Shown here: piece by piece, positions 31,280-43,339 of the stretch
Numbering within the stretch: the first letter of the stretch is position 1
Layout of the letters: every line of letters begins with the position of its first letter
Source: DASUNQ01 sp044866775
GTDB lineage: Bacteria; Acidobacteriota; Thermoanaerobaculia; Multivoradales; UBA5704
Assembly: GCA_044866775.1 (NCBI GenBank)
Contig: JBIOUG010000020.1
Location: 25,974 to 89,973, forward strand
DNA length: 64,000 bases
Reading direction: 5' to 3'
The notes under the pieces: model-generated
What the model was told of the DNA's origin: nothing
Databases searched by the model: none
Seen by the model: the letters and a program-made list of their open reading frames with translations, nothing else
Program-made: the position numbers and the translations under genes

Positions 31280-32413
31280 TCACCTCTCGCGCTCCCAGAG
31301 CGAGTCGAGGAGCCCTTCGAGGAAGACCCGGCCCTCGGCGGCGAGCGGCAGGCCGTCGAGCGCGGCGGCCGCCGCCCGCAGGCGGGTCTCGACCATCGCC
31401 TCGACCTTGGCGCGGCTCCCGGTCTCCTCGAGCACCCGGCGCACGCGGGCCAGCCGCTCGGGGGTGAGATCGGGGTCGCCCAGCGCGCCGGCGAGGACCT
31501 GGCGCTCGGCGGCGGAGGCGGCGCGCAGCGCGTGGTCGACCAGGAAGGTGTACTTGCCCTCGCGCAGGTCGGCCCCCACGGGCTTGCCGACCGTGGCGGC
31601 GTCGCCGAAGGTGCCGAGCAGGTCGTCCTGGAGCTGGAAGGCCTCGCCCACGGCGGCGCCGTAGCGCGAGAGCGCCGCGAGCAGCGGCTCCGGCGCCCCG
31701 GCCAGCAGCGCCCCGAGCTGGAGCGGCCGCTCGGCGGTGTAGCGGCCCGACTTGCCGCGCAGGACGCGCAGCAGCTCCTCCTCGGTCGCCGCCTCGGCGA
31801 GCGGGCGGAGCGCCACCTGGATCTCCAGGTACTGGCCGGCGATCACCTCCTCGGCCATCGCCGAGAAGCACTCCCAGAGGGCGCGGCGGCGCTCGGGCTC
31901 GCCGACCGCCGCGGCGGCCGTGGCGAACAGCTCGACCGCCCAGGTGTTGGCGAGGTCGCCCGCCAGGATGGCCGCCGAGCGGCCGAACTCGCCGGCGTCG
32001 CCGCGCAGCCCCTGCTCCCGGTGCGCCTCGCGGAAGCGGACGTGCGCCGCCGGCTGGCCGCGCCGCACCTCGGCGTGGTCCATGATGTCGTCGTGGATCA
32101 GCAGGTAGGTGTGCAGCAGCTCGGTCGAGAGGGCGAGCGGCAGCACCGCCTCGTCCCGCCGCCCGCCGCCGGCCCGGTAGCCGGCCCAGACCAGCGCCGG
32201 CCGCAGGCGCTTCCCCCCCTGCATCGCGAGCTGGGCCACGCCCTCGACCAGCTCGCGCGCCTCCGGCGCCCCGGCCGCTGCCGCGCGCTTGCCGTCGAGG
32301 AAGTCGGCGAGCGCGCCGTCGAGGCGCGCCCGGACGCGGTCGAGGAGCGGCTGGAAGGCGGACTCCGCCGCCGGTTGCGGCGGCTGTGGAGCGGTGGAGA
32401 GGTGCATCGTCAC
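31280..32413 (-). CDS. polyprenyl (farnesyl/geranylgeranyl) diphosphate synthase
   Basis: 377 aa, GTG start (ATG two codons later is also possible). Trans-prenyltransferase that condenses IPP with allylic diphosphates. The first Asp-rich motif is in LLIHDDIMDHAEVRRG (DDxxD) and the second in FQLQDDLLGTFGD; GGKRLRPALVWAG is the usual IPP-binding Lys-Arg block. A Tyr five residues before the first Asp-rich motif is compatible with C15-C20 products; the length is not settled. It is the first gene of the operon that runs down to 22721. No clear Shine-Dalgarno site is seen. Confidence 0.92.
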   Translation of the reverse strand: MTMHLSTAPQPPQPAAESAFQPLLDRVRARLDGALADFLDGKRAAAAGAPEARELVEGVAQLAMQGGKRLRPALVWAGYRAGGGRRDEAVLPLALSTELLHTYLLIHDDIMDHAEVRRGQPAAHVRFREAHREQGLRGDAGEFGRSAAILAGDLANTWAVELFATAAAAVGEPERRRALWECFSAMAEEVIAGQYLEIQVALRPLAEAATEEELLRVLRGKSGRYTAERPLQLGALLAGAPEPLLAALSRYGAAVGEAFQLQDDLLGTFGDAATVGKPVGADLREGKYTFLVDHALRAASAAERQVLAGALGDPDLTPERLARVRRVLEETGSRAKVEAMVETRLRAAAAALDGLPLAAEGRVFLEGLLDSLWERER

Positions 32414-32519
32414 GACGCCCGGGAAAGTGTACCAGCTCCGGCCGCGCCGCCCCGGTGCCGGACGGAAAGCCGCTCGGCCAGCTCGGCGGCACTCGCCGGC
32501 GTCTCCAGCGTACCGCTGG

Positions 32520-32922
32520 TCATTCCGGTTGCCAGATTCCCTCGCGGTGGAGCGCCTCCCTCGCTAGCAATGCGTAGGGTGCATCCGCTGCCGTTAATCT
32601 CATCGCATCCTGAACCACTTCGGCCAGAGCGAGCCCATCGCCGTCTGCCGACGCGCGCCGATGGCGCCGGATCAGAGGCTCCAGGAATCGTACGAAATAC
32701 AGTGTCCGAAGTTCGGTCAGGTCGTTGCGGTCGAGCCCCAGGATGCTGATGGTGGCGGCTCCGCGCTCGGAGCCGCCTCACCACGTGCAGCGAGGAACCT
32801 ACCGACGCCGTACCCGGCGACGAAATAGCCACCGCGGCGAAATCCTCATTGGCGGTCAGGAACGAGAACTCCTGGTCCGCCAGGAGCTTGACGTTCTCCA
32901 ACCGAAGGCTTTCGATATACAC
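32520..32922 (-). pseudogene. remnant of an AAA-family ATPase
   Basis: The reading starts with GTG at 32922 and gives YIESLRLENVKLLADQEFSF, the standard first strand of RecF/SMC-like AAA ATPases often found in defence loci, then loses frame. A second frame carries a short piece, GGYFVAGYGVGRFLAARGEA, and a third carries TELRTLYFVRFLEPLIRR through REALHREGIWQPE to a TGA at 32520. The Walker A and B regions are missing. At least two frameshifts and a large internal deletion explain this, so it is a dead gene. It lies between the head of the isoprenoid operon and mscL. Confidence 0.6.
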
Positions 32923-33006
32923 GGGGCGATTTTACGCCTGCCGGAGACGCCCCCGTGCGCAAGCTCTGTGCGCTAGAGTCGCATGCAGCCACAGAGGGAG
33001 GGCGAT

Positions 33007-33480
33007 ATGTTCAAAGCGTTCAAGGAGTTCGCGATGCGGGGCAGCGTCGTGGACCTGGCTATCGGGGTCCTCATCGGCGGCGCCTTCGCGCCCATCGCCA
33101 AGTCGCTGGTGGACGACGTGTTCATGCCGCCGATCGGGCTGCTGCTGGGGCGGGCGGACTTCCAGGACCTCTTCGTCCTCCTCAAGTCCGGCGCGCCTCC
33201 CGGCCCCTACCCGAGCCTGGCCGCCGCCGAGGCCGCCGGGGCGGTGACCATCAACTACGGCCGGTTCGTGAACACGATCGTCACCTTCTTGATCGTCATC
33301 TTCGTGGCCTTCCTCATCGTCAAGGCGATCAACGCGATGCGGCGGAGAGAGGAGGGCGCTGCCAGCTCCGAGCCCTCGACCAAGGTGTGCCCCTTCTGCG
33401 TCGCGGCGATTCCGCTCAAGGCTACCCGCTGCCCGCAGTGCACCTCGGAGCTGGGCGAGCCGCCCCGAGCTCCTGCGTAG
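33007..33480 (+). CDS. mscL: large-conductance mechanosensitive channel with C-terminal zinc ribbon
   Basis: 157 aa from the ATG at 33007, after GAGGGAGGG. It is a pentameric inner-membrane channel that opens on osmotic down-shock. The N-terminal helix and TM1 read FKEFAMRGSVVDLAIGVLIG; TM2 is FVNTIVTFLIVIFVAFLIVK. Instead of the usual charged helix bundle at the end, the C-terminus carries a treble-clef or zinc-ribbon unit, CPFC … CPQC (residues about 130-147). A TAGAGT box at 32974-32979 may be the promoter -10. It ends 9 bases before the convergent S46 peptidase. Confidence 0.93.
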   Translation: MFKAFKEFAMRGSVVDLAIGVLIGGAFAPIAKSLVDDVFMPPIGLLLGRADFQDLFVLLKSGAPPGPYPSLAAAEAAGAVTINYGRFVNTIVTFLIVIFVAFLIVKAINAMRRREEGAASSEPSTKVCPFCVAAIPLKATRCPQCTSELGEPPRAPA

Positions 33481-33489
33481 GAAGAGGGT

Positions 33490-35688
33490 CTACCGGCTGC
33501 GTGCCGAAGCGGCTGTCGCCACGCCCAGCTCCTCGAGCACCGGCCGGGCGGCGGCGCCGTGGAGGGCGTCGAGGGCCCAGAGCAGATAGCGGACGTCGAC
33601 CGCGATCATCCGTCCGACGTCGGGGTTCCAGCCGAAGTCGTTGGCCACGTTCTCCCAGACGCGGTCGAAGTTGATGCCCACCAGCTCGCCGCGGCCGTTG
33701 AGGACCGGGCTGCCGGAGCTGCCGCCGGTGGTGTCGCCGTCGGCGAGGAAGCAGACCGGGACGTCGCCGAGCCGCGGTGCCGCCCAGGGGCTCGCGGGGG
33801 CCGCGGGGGCGGCGGCGAGGAGGCGATCGGGGGCGTCGAACGGCGCCTCGCCGGTGTGCTTCTCGACGATCCCGGCGACCCGGGTCTGCGGCTGCATCCA
33901 GACGCCGTCGCGCGGGCCGTACCCCTGGACGTGGGCGAGGGAGACGCGGAGCGTGCTGTTGGCGTCCGGCGCCAGAGGCTTGCCGGCGTGCGCCAGGACC
34001 GCCCGCCGCCAGACCGGGCGCAGGCGCGACACCGCGCCGCGGAACCGCTCGTCGCGCTCCTCGGCCGCGCGCAGCTCGGCGTCGAGCGCAAAGGCGAGGT
34101 CGAGGAGCGGATCGCGGCGGGCGTGCAGCCGCTCCTCGTCCTCGCCGGACATCGCCAGCCGCGTCTCGAGATCGGTGACCTTGGTGCGGGCGAGGAGGTC
34201 GGCGATGCGGGGGCGCAGGGTCTCGGCGGTGCGCGCTCCGGCGAGGAACGTCTCGACCGCCGGCACCCGCTGCGCCTCGGGAAGGGCGGCGAAGCGGAGG
34301 AGGAGGTCGGTCAAGAGCGCCGCCTCCGCCGGCGGGTGCATGCGCTTCTGGTCGATCCGCAGCCGGTCCTCGAGCCGTCCGCGGTTGCGCTCCATGTAGT
34401 CGGGGTTGCGCTCGAGGTCGGGCTTGGCGCGCTCCTGCGCCCAGCGGGCGAGGGTCAGGGCGAGGTCGAGCGGCTTCGGGCCCTGCTTCATCTGGTCGAG
34501 CAGGAAGTCGCGGTCCCAAGTGGCGAGCCTGGCGGCCATCAGGCCGGCCAGCTCGCGCCGCGCCGCCACCGCGGCGGCCCACTCGGGACGCGCCGCGGCC
34601 CACGCCTCCACCGCGCGCTCCTCGGCCGCTTTCGTCTCGAGCAGGCGCCCGCGCCGCAGGCCGGCCATCTGGCCGCGCGCGTTCTTCTCGCGGTTGGCGA
34701 GGGTCTTCAGGCGGTTGGCGAGCGCGATGCGCGCCGCCTCGTCGCCCGCCGAGGCGGCCTCCATGACATCCATCCAGGCGCGGTAGAGCGTCGCGCGGGC
34801 GGGGAAGAAGCGCTCCGCCCGCTCGCGCATCTCGGCCTCGGTCAGCGAGCGGTAGGTGACGCTGGGGTAGCCCGCGAGGAGCGCGAAGGCGCCCGGCTCG
34901 GCGCCGCCCGGGGCGACGCGGAAGTGGTGGCGCGGGCGGTACGGCGCGACGCCCTGGCCCGAGGCGGCGGGGAGCCCGCCGGCGCCGGCGTAGACCCGCA
35001 GCAGCGCGAAGTCGCCGGTGTGCCGCGGCCACATCCAGTTGTCGATCTCGCCGCCGTACTCGCCGACGGCGAGCGGCGGCGCGTGGACCAGCCGCACGTC
35101 GGGGTACTCCAGGCTCTCGACGAGCAGATAGCGGACGCCGCCGTCGAAAGCGGCCAGCTCGCAGCGCCGGCTGGGCTGGGCTTCGCACGCCGCTACCAGC
35201 TCCTTGCCCTGGCGCTCGATGGCGCGGGCGCGGGCGAGGTCGTCGGCGCCGGCGGGCACCGCGGCCTCGACCTCGGCCGTGACGTCGCGCGTCGTGTGCG
35301 GGATGGTGGCGCGCACGCCCGGCCCGGGCAGCTCCTCGCCGCGGCTGCCGGCGAGGAAGCCGTGGGTGATGAGATCGCGCTCCGGGGTGGAGTGCTGCTG
35401 GAGGATCGAGAAGGCGCAGTGGTGGTTGGTGACGACGAGGCCCTCCGCCGAGACGAACCCGGCCGAGCAGCCGCCGACGCGGATCGCCGCCTCGAGGAGG
35501 CCTCCACCGTCGCGGCCCCACAGGGTCTCGGGCGGGACCTCCAGCCCCTGCTCGCGCAGCCAGCCGGCGTCGAGCTCCAGGAGCTGCTCGGGGAGCCACT
35601 TGCCCTCGAGCGCGGCGACGGGAGGGGCGATCAAGGCGGAGATCGAGATCAATGTGAACAGCACGACCAGGGACGGGGGATGCGCCAT
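33490..35688 (-). CDS. S46 family dipeptidyl peptidase (DPP11-like)
   Basis: 732 aa with an N-terminal signal peptide (LVVLFTLISISALIAPPVAA). S46 enzymes are exported serine exopeptidases that release dipeptides. The catalytic triad is visible: His90 in VVTNHHCAFS, an Asp in DNWMWPRHTGDFALLRVY, and Ser658 in TTGGSSGSPVLNG. Arg676 in GINFDRVWENVAND sits where DPP11 has the Arg that selects Asp/Glu at P1 and DPP7 has Gly, so acidic specificity is inferred. There is no Shine-Dalgarno site; a TAGACT box (35698-35703, minus strand) lies 9 bases before the ATG, suggesting a leaderless mRNA. Confidence 0.92.
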   Translation of the reverse strand: MAHPPSLVVLFTLISISALIAPPVAALEGKWLPEQLLELDAGWLREQGLEVPPETLWGRDGGGLLEAAIRVGGCSAGFVSAEGLVVTNHHCAFSILQQHSTPERDLITHGFLAGSRGEELPGPGVRATIPHTTRDVTAEVEAAVPAGADDLARARAIERQGKELVAACEAQPSRRCELAAFDGGVRYLLVESLEYPDVRLVHAPPLAVGEYGGEIDNWMWPRHTGDFALLRVYAGAGGLPAASGQGVAPYRPRHHFRVAPGGAEPGAFALLAGYPSVTYRSLTEAEMRERAERFFPARATLYRAWMDVMEAASAGDEAARIALANRLKTLANREKNARGQMAGLRRGRLLETKAAEERAVEAWAAARPEWAAAVAARRELAGLMAARLATWDRDFLLDQMKQGPKPLDLALTLARWAQERAKPDLERNPDYMERNRGRLEDRLRIDQKRMHPPAEAALLTDLLLRFAALPEAQRVPAVETFLAGARTAETLRPRIADLLARTKVTDLETRLAMSGEDEERLHARRDPLLDLAFALDAELRAAEERDERFRGAVSRLRPVWRRAVLAHAGKPLAPDANSTLRVSLAHVQGYGPRDGVWMQPQTRVAGIVEKHTGEAPFDAPDRLLAAAPAAPASPWAAPRLGDVPVCFLADGDTTGGSSGSPVLNGRGELVGINFDRVWENVANDFGWNPDVGRMIAVDVRYLLWALDALHGAAARPVLEELGVATAASARSR

Positions 35689-35838
35689 GGCGGCGGGAGT
35701 CTAGCGCTTGGCTCAGGATGACAACCCCAGTTCGGCTGCTACCGTCCACTAGCTCTCTTGAGCGGGCTTCAGCCCGGTCAAGTGACCGAAGGGAGGTCGA
35801 GCCGGCAGGCGCAGACCTCACTAGAATGCCTGCCATTC

Positions 35839-37329
35839 ATGGAGCCCTCGCACGCCGACGCCGCCGGCGGTGAGACGCCGCGCCGCGCGCGCGCGGAGAC
35901 CGTCTTCGTGGCGGTGACGCTGGCGATGTACATGGCGATCACCGCCTGGACCGCCTGGCATCACGAGCCCTGGCGCGACGAGGCCGACCCCTGGCTGCTG
36001 GCGCGCGACGCCTCGCTGGCGGAGCTCTTCCAGCGCACCGCCAACGTCGGCAACCCCGCCCTCTGGTACCTGCTCCTGATGCCCCTGGCGAAGGCCGGGC
36101 TGCCCTACGGGGCGATGCACGCGCTCCACCTCGTCATCGCCTGGGCCGCCGCCGCCGTCTGGCTCGTCCGGGCGCCGTTCCCGAAGCTCACCCGCGCGCT
36201 CGTCGTCCTCTCCTACTTCCTGCTCTGCGAGTACGCCGTCGTGGCGCGCAACTACGCGCCGGCCATGCTCCTCCTCTTCGTCATCGCCGCCCTCTGGCGG
36301 CAGCGCTTCGCGCGGCCCCTCGCCTTCGCCGCGGCCGTGGCGCTGCTCGCCAACACCAACACGCAGGCGATCTGGATCGCCGGGGCGGTCGGGGCGCTCT
36401 ACGTCTGGGACCTCCTGCGCGGGTATCCGACGGACGGGTCCGCGCGCCGGCGGGCCCTGGGGGCGGCCGGGCTGATGCTCGCCGGCGGCCTGCTCGCCGC
36501 CGCCCAGCTCGTTTCCCCCCACGACCCGCCGCAGCTCGCCGGGTGGCTGACGCTGCGCCATCCGCACGCCCCGGCGATGGTGGCGGCCCTGCTCTTCACC
36601 ACCCCCTCGTGGCTCGCCGCCAGGGTCGGCGACCTGCGGTGGCTGGCCGCGGCGGCGCTCCTCGCGCTGACGGCCGGGTGGCTCGCGCGCCCGCGGGTCC
36701 TCTTCCTCGCCCTCGCCCCGGCGGCCGGCATGTTCTACGTCTTCCTCTTCAAGTGGATCATGGGCGCGCGGCACGTCGGCATGGTGCTGCTCGTGGTGCT
36801 CTTCGCGCTCTGGGTGGAGCGGCAGGAGAGAGGCCCGGCGCCCGCCTGGTCGCGCGCGGCCTCGCGCCTCGGCGTCGTCCTCCTCCACCTAGGGCTCGTG
36901 GCCTCGACGCTCGCCGCCGGCGAGTTCGTCCGCCTGGAGCACCGCTACCCGTACTCCCACGCCGCGCAGATGGCCGACTTCCTGGTGACCTCCGGCCTCG
37001 CCGGCCGGCCGCTCGCCGCGACGGTCATCGCCCAGTCCGTCCTGGCCCATCTGCCGCCGCGCCGCTTCTATTACGCCGACGTCGAGCGCTACGGCTCCTA
37101 CCGCCGCTGGGACGCCCTGGAGGAGCGGCGGTTCGAGTGCCCGCTCGAAGAGGTGGCGGCGAGCGCGCGGCGGGAGCTCGGGGACCGCCCGGGATGGCTC
37201 CTCCTCGTCGAGCGTCCGCTCGCCGACCCCGTCCGCGAGGGCCTCCGGCCGCTCGCCGCCACCCGCGGTCCGACGGGGCCGAGCGGCGAGCGGTTCTACC
37301 TCTACGAGGCGCTGCCTGGGTCGCGGTGA
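35839..37329 (+). CDS. GT-C fold membrane glycosyltransferase (GT39/PMT-like)
   Basis: 496 aa, many membrane helices. The first loop, AWHHEPWRDEADPWLLARDAS, has the acidic pair typical of lipid-linked-sugar-dependent GT-C enzymes, which glycosylate proteins or lipids on the outer face of the inner membrane. The last about 90 residues form a soluble domain. No donor or acceptor can be named. A TAGAAT -10 box at 35822-35827 ends 11 bases before the ATG with no Shine-Dalgarno site between. Divergent from the S46 peptidase and convergent with pheA. Confidence 0.75.
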   Translation: MEPSHADAAGGETPRRARAETVFVAVTLAMYMAITAWTAWHHEPWRDEADPWLLARDASLAELFQRTANVGNPALWYLLLMPLAKAGLPYGAMHALHLVIAWAAAAVWLVRAPFPKLTRALVVLSYFLLCEYAVVARNYAPAMLLLFVIAALWRQRFARPLAFAAAVALLANTNTQAIWIAGAVGALYVWDLLRGYPTDGSARRRALGAAGLMLAGGLLAAAQLVSPHDPPQLAGWLTLRHPHAPAMVAALLFTTPSWLAARVGDLRWLAAAALLALTAGWLARPRVLFLALAPAAGMFYVFLFKWIMGARHVGMVLLVVLFALWVERQERGPAPAWSRAASRLGVVLLHLGLVASTLAAGEFVRLEHRYPYSHAAQMADFLVTSGLAGRPLAATVIAQSVLAHLPPRRFYYADVERYGSYRRWDALEERRFECPLEEVAASARRELGDRPGWLLLVERPLADPVREGLRPLAATRGPTGPSGERFYLYEALPGSR

Positions 37330-37417
37330 AGGCTCGCGATGTCCGGCGCGAGCGGCCGGCCGCCCGTGGACCGGCCCGGCGCCCGGGATGGCAGTCACGG
37401 TGAGCGGACGTTGCGAG

Positions 37418-38320
37418 TCAGACGGCGCCGGTGGCGCGCCTGTAGCTGCCGAGGATCCGCAGCTCGGCCGTGAGACCGCCGAGCGCCGCCAGCGCCGCGG
37501 CCAGCGGCTCGGCCGCCGCGTCGCCTTCGACGTCCAGGTAGAAGCGGTACTCCCACGGAGTGGCGGGGATCGGCCGCGACTCGAGCTTGGTCAGGTTGAC
37601 GCCGCGCGCCGCGAGGGCCTGGAGGACGGCGGCGAGGGCGCCCGGCCGGTGGGGGAGGGTGAGCAGCAGCGAGGTCTTCCTCGGGCCGGCCGCGGCGGGT
37701 GCGGCCGGACGCCCGAGGACGTCCGGCGGAGGGACGGCGCTCGTCTCCGCCCGAGCCAGCTCCACGAAGCGGGTGAAGTTCCCCTCCTGGCTCTGGATCG
37801 ATTCGGCCAAGACCACGAGGCCGTAGACCGCCGCCGCGGCGCGGCCGGCGATGGCGCCGAGCGCCGGGTCGCCGGCGTCCCGGACGGCGCGCGCCGCCCC
37901 GGCGGTGTCGAACGCCGGCCGCGCCTCGAGCCACGGATGGGCGTGCAGGAACTCCGCGCACTGGGAGAGCGCCTGCGGGTGCGAAAGCACGGCGCGCAGG
38001 CTCTCGACGGTGGCGCCGGCGAGCCCCAGGAGACAGTGCTCGATCCGCTCGACGGCCTCGCCGGTGATCGTCAGCCCGCCCGCCGCGAGCAGGTCGTAGA
38101 CCTCGTGCACGCTGCCGGCGGTCGAGTTCTCGATCGGCAGCAGCGCCCGCCCGGCGGCGCCCGAGCGCACCGCCTCCGCCGCGGCGCGGAAGGTGTCGCA
38201 GCCCACCAGGCGCACCTCGCCCGGCCGGTCCACGTAGCGCCGCCTCGCCGCGAGGTGGCTGTAGGACCCCTCGATTCCCTGATAGACGACGGTCAACGAC
38301 GACTCCCCTGCGCCCGCCAT
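37418..38320 (-). CDS. pheA: prephenate dehydratase with ACT domain
   Basis: 300 aa. Makes phenylpyruvate for phenylalanine synthesis. The PDT part shows VYQGIEGSYSHLAA, ALLPIENSTAGSVHEVYDLL and the QEGNFTRF motif (the Thr and Arg/Phe of the catalytic TRF site). The C-terminal ACT domain (TSLLLTLPHRPGALAAVL, NLTKLESRP) should give feedback control by phenylalanine. There is no chorismate mutase domain. A TAGACT box (38327-38332, minus strand) lies 6 bases before the ATG, so the mRNA is probably leaderless. It is divergent from thiC. Confidence 0.94.
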   Translation of the reverse strand: MAGAGESSLTVVYQGIEGSYSHLAARRRYVDRPGEVRLVGCDTFRAAAEAVRSGAAGRALLPIENSTAGSVHEVYDLLAAGGLTITGEAVERIEHCLLGLAGATVESLRAVLSHPQALSQCAEFLHAHPWLEARPAFDTAGAARAVRDAGDPALGAIAGRAAAAVYGLVVLAESIQSQEGNFTRFVELARAETSAVPPPDVLGRPAAPAAAGPRKTSLLLTLPHRPGALAAVLQALAARGVNLTKLESRPIPATPWEYRFYLDVEGDAAAEPLAAALAALGGLTAELRILGSYRRATGAV

Positions 38321-38345
38321 GCCGCGAGTCTAGCGGCGAGTGGTC

Positions 38346-38374
38346 TTGATGCTTCTCTCGTCCGGCGCTACGAT
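38346..38374 (+). promoter_or_regulatory. thiC promoter
   Basis: TTGATG at 38346-38351 and TACGAT at 38369-38374 are 17 bases apart. Transcription would begin near 38381, a few bases before the TPP riboswitch, which fits a dedicated thiC promoter. Confidence 0.55.
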
Positions 38375-38383
38375 CCACAGCCG

Positions 38384-38475
38384 CTAGGGGAGCCGCGAGG
38401 CTGAGAGGTCCGGGCGACGGTGGTCCGGACGACCCTCATCACCTGATCTGGGTCATGCCAGCGAAGGGAAGCGCG
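38384..38475 (+). ncRNA. TPP riboswitch (THI element)
   Basis: The hallmark segments are all present in order: GGGGAGCC near 38388, CTGAGAGG at 38401-38408, a variable hairpin, ACCCTC at 38432-38437, then CACCTGATCTGGGTCATGCC followed by AGCGAAGGGAAG. It binds thiamin pyrophosphate and should shut off thiC when thiamin is plentiful. An intrinsic terminator lies about 20 bases downstream. Confidence 0.95.
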
Positions 38476-38495
38476 ACGCGCGACGGCGTCCCCGG

Positions 38496-38526
38496 GCCGC
38501 ACCGAACGGTGCGGCTCTTCGCTTCT
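38496..38526 (+). terminator. riboswitch-controlled intrinsic terminator
   Basis: GCCGCACC and GGTGCGGC form an 8-bp stem around GAAC (38496-38515), followed by the U-rich run TCTTCGCTTCT. It lies between the TPP riboswitch and thiC, so control is probably by transcription termination. Confidence 0.7.
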
Positions 38527-38568
38527 AGGAGCCCGTCGCGCTGGTCGCGCGACGGAAAGCGCTCCTAG
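38525..38568. repeat. REP-like palindrome, family A, copy 1
   Basis: An outer stem CTAGGAGC/GCTCCTAG encloses an inner stem CCGTCGCGC/GCGCGACGG. The 29 bases at 38527-38555 are identical to 44641-44669. It lies between the riboswitch terminator and the thiC start. Confidence 0.7.
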
Positions 38569-38577
38569 AGATTGATC

Positions 38578-38604
38578 GGAGCCCGGCGCGAAAGCCTTCG
38601 CGCC
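38578..38604. repeat. REP-like palindrome, family A, copy 2
   Basis: GGAGCCC is followed by the hairpin GGCGCGAA-AGCC-TTCGCGCC. The unit matches 50091-50117 (read on the minus strand) over 27 bases with two changes that keep the stem paired (G-C swapped for C-G). It ends 21 bases before the thiC start codon. Confidence 0.65.
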
Positions 38605-38625
38605 GAAGGCGGAAAGGATGGCAGC

Positions 38626-40416
<1,791 letters not shown>

Positions 40417-40487
40417 CGGATCCGCCTCGCGGCGAGAGCGGCCCGGGGCGGCGCGGATTGGGTTTAGACTCCGCAGTGAGGCGCGCC

Positions 40488-40718
40488 ATGCCCACCGTGA
40501 CGCTTGAGATCGAGGAGGCTGTCTTCCGCGAGGCCGAGCAGCTCGCCCAGCGGCGGAACACGACCGTGGGCCGCCTGGTCCTCGGTGCCCTGACCGAGCT
40601 GATCGGGCAGGAAGAGCGGTGGCGGACCGCGATGGAGCGCTTCAACCGCGCGATCCGCGAGCATCCCATCGAGGTTGGCGAGCGGACCTGGACCCGCGAG
40701 GACCTCTATGAGCGATGA
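40488..40718 (+). CDS. antitoxin of a PIN-domain pair
   Basis: 76 aa. The N-terminus PTVTLEIEEAVFREAEQLAQ is the ribbon-helix-helix pattern of VapB-like antitoxins, followed by RRNTTVGRLVLGALTELIG and an acidic end (WTREDLYER). Its last 11 bases overlap the start of the PIN gene. A TAGACT box at 40465-40470 may be the -10, 17 bases before the ATG. Confidence 0.7.
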   Translation: MPTVTLEIEEAVFREAEQLAQRRNTTVGRLVLGALTELIGQEERWRTAMERFNRAIREHPIEVGERTWTREDLYER

Positions 40719-41031
40719 GGGCGGCCTCGCCTTCGTCGATACCAATCTCCTCGTCTACGCCGCCGATCCCACCGAGCTCGAGCGCCAGCCCATCGCGCAG
40801 CAGCTCGTGAACCGCCTCATGGCGGAGAACCGCTGGCCGGTGATCGCGGTCGACCCGCCGATGGTTCGCGACGCGGTGCTCCTCGCACGTGACCACGTTC
40901 TGTCGTTCTGGGATGCGCTTATCGTGGTCGCCGCGGCCCGCAGCGAGGCTCCCATCCTCTACACGGAAGACCTGAACGACGGGCAGGTGCTGTTGGGTGT
41001 AAGGTTGGTCAACCCCTTCACCGCCGTCTGA
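40708..41031 (+). CDS. VapC-like PIN toxin with an internal deletion
   Basis: 107 aa, shorter than the usual about 130-140. The start FVDTNLLVYAAD (first PIN Asp) and the end SFWDALIVVAAARS … ILYTEDLNDGQ (third and fourth acidic residues) are intact. The middle, where the family has an STQVLQEF-like helix with the conserved Glu, is missing: AQQLVNRLMAENRWPVIAVD jumps across it. About 30-35 residues seem lost, joined at a LMAE/LAEN-like repeat. The catalytic centre is therefore incomplete and the protein is probably an inactive toxin. ATG start inside the antitoxin gene. Confidence 0.65.
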   Translation: MSDEGGLAFVDTNLLVYAADPTELERQPIAQQLVNRLMAENRWPVIAVDPPMVRDAVLLARDHVLSFWDALIVVAAARSEAPILYTEDLNDGQVLLGVRLVNPFTAV

Positions 41032-41303
41032 CCGCAGGGGGGCGCTATGTCCACAATCACCGCCGAGAATCGCCACTGCCGTGAGGAGTTCGCCCGCCTT
41101 GGTGACGCGATCTACGAGCGGAGCGTCGTGCCACAAGCGAGCCCCGGTGATCAGGGCAAGTTCGTCGCCATCGACATCGTCAGCGGTGAGTACGACATCG
41201 ACCGCGACGAGTTGGCCGCCACCGATCGCCTCCTTGCGCGGCACCCCGACGCGCAGATCTGGTTGCGGCGGATCGGCTCCCGGTATTCACACCGCTTCGC
41301 AGC

Positions 41304-43265
<1,962 letters not shown>

Positions 43266-43339
43266 GATCTCACCTCCGCGCTGGCCCCGATGCCGGCCCC
43301 CCCTTCCGGCGGGGTGAGAGAGATCGATTCTCATGCAGA

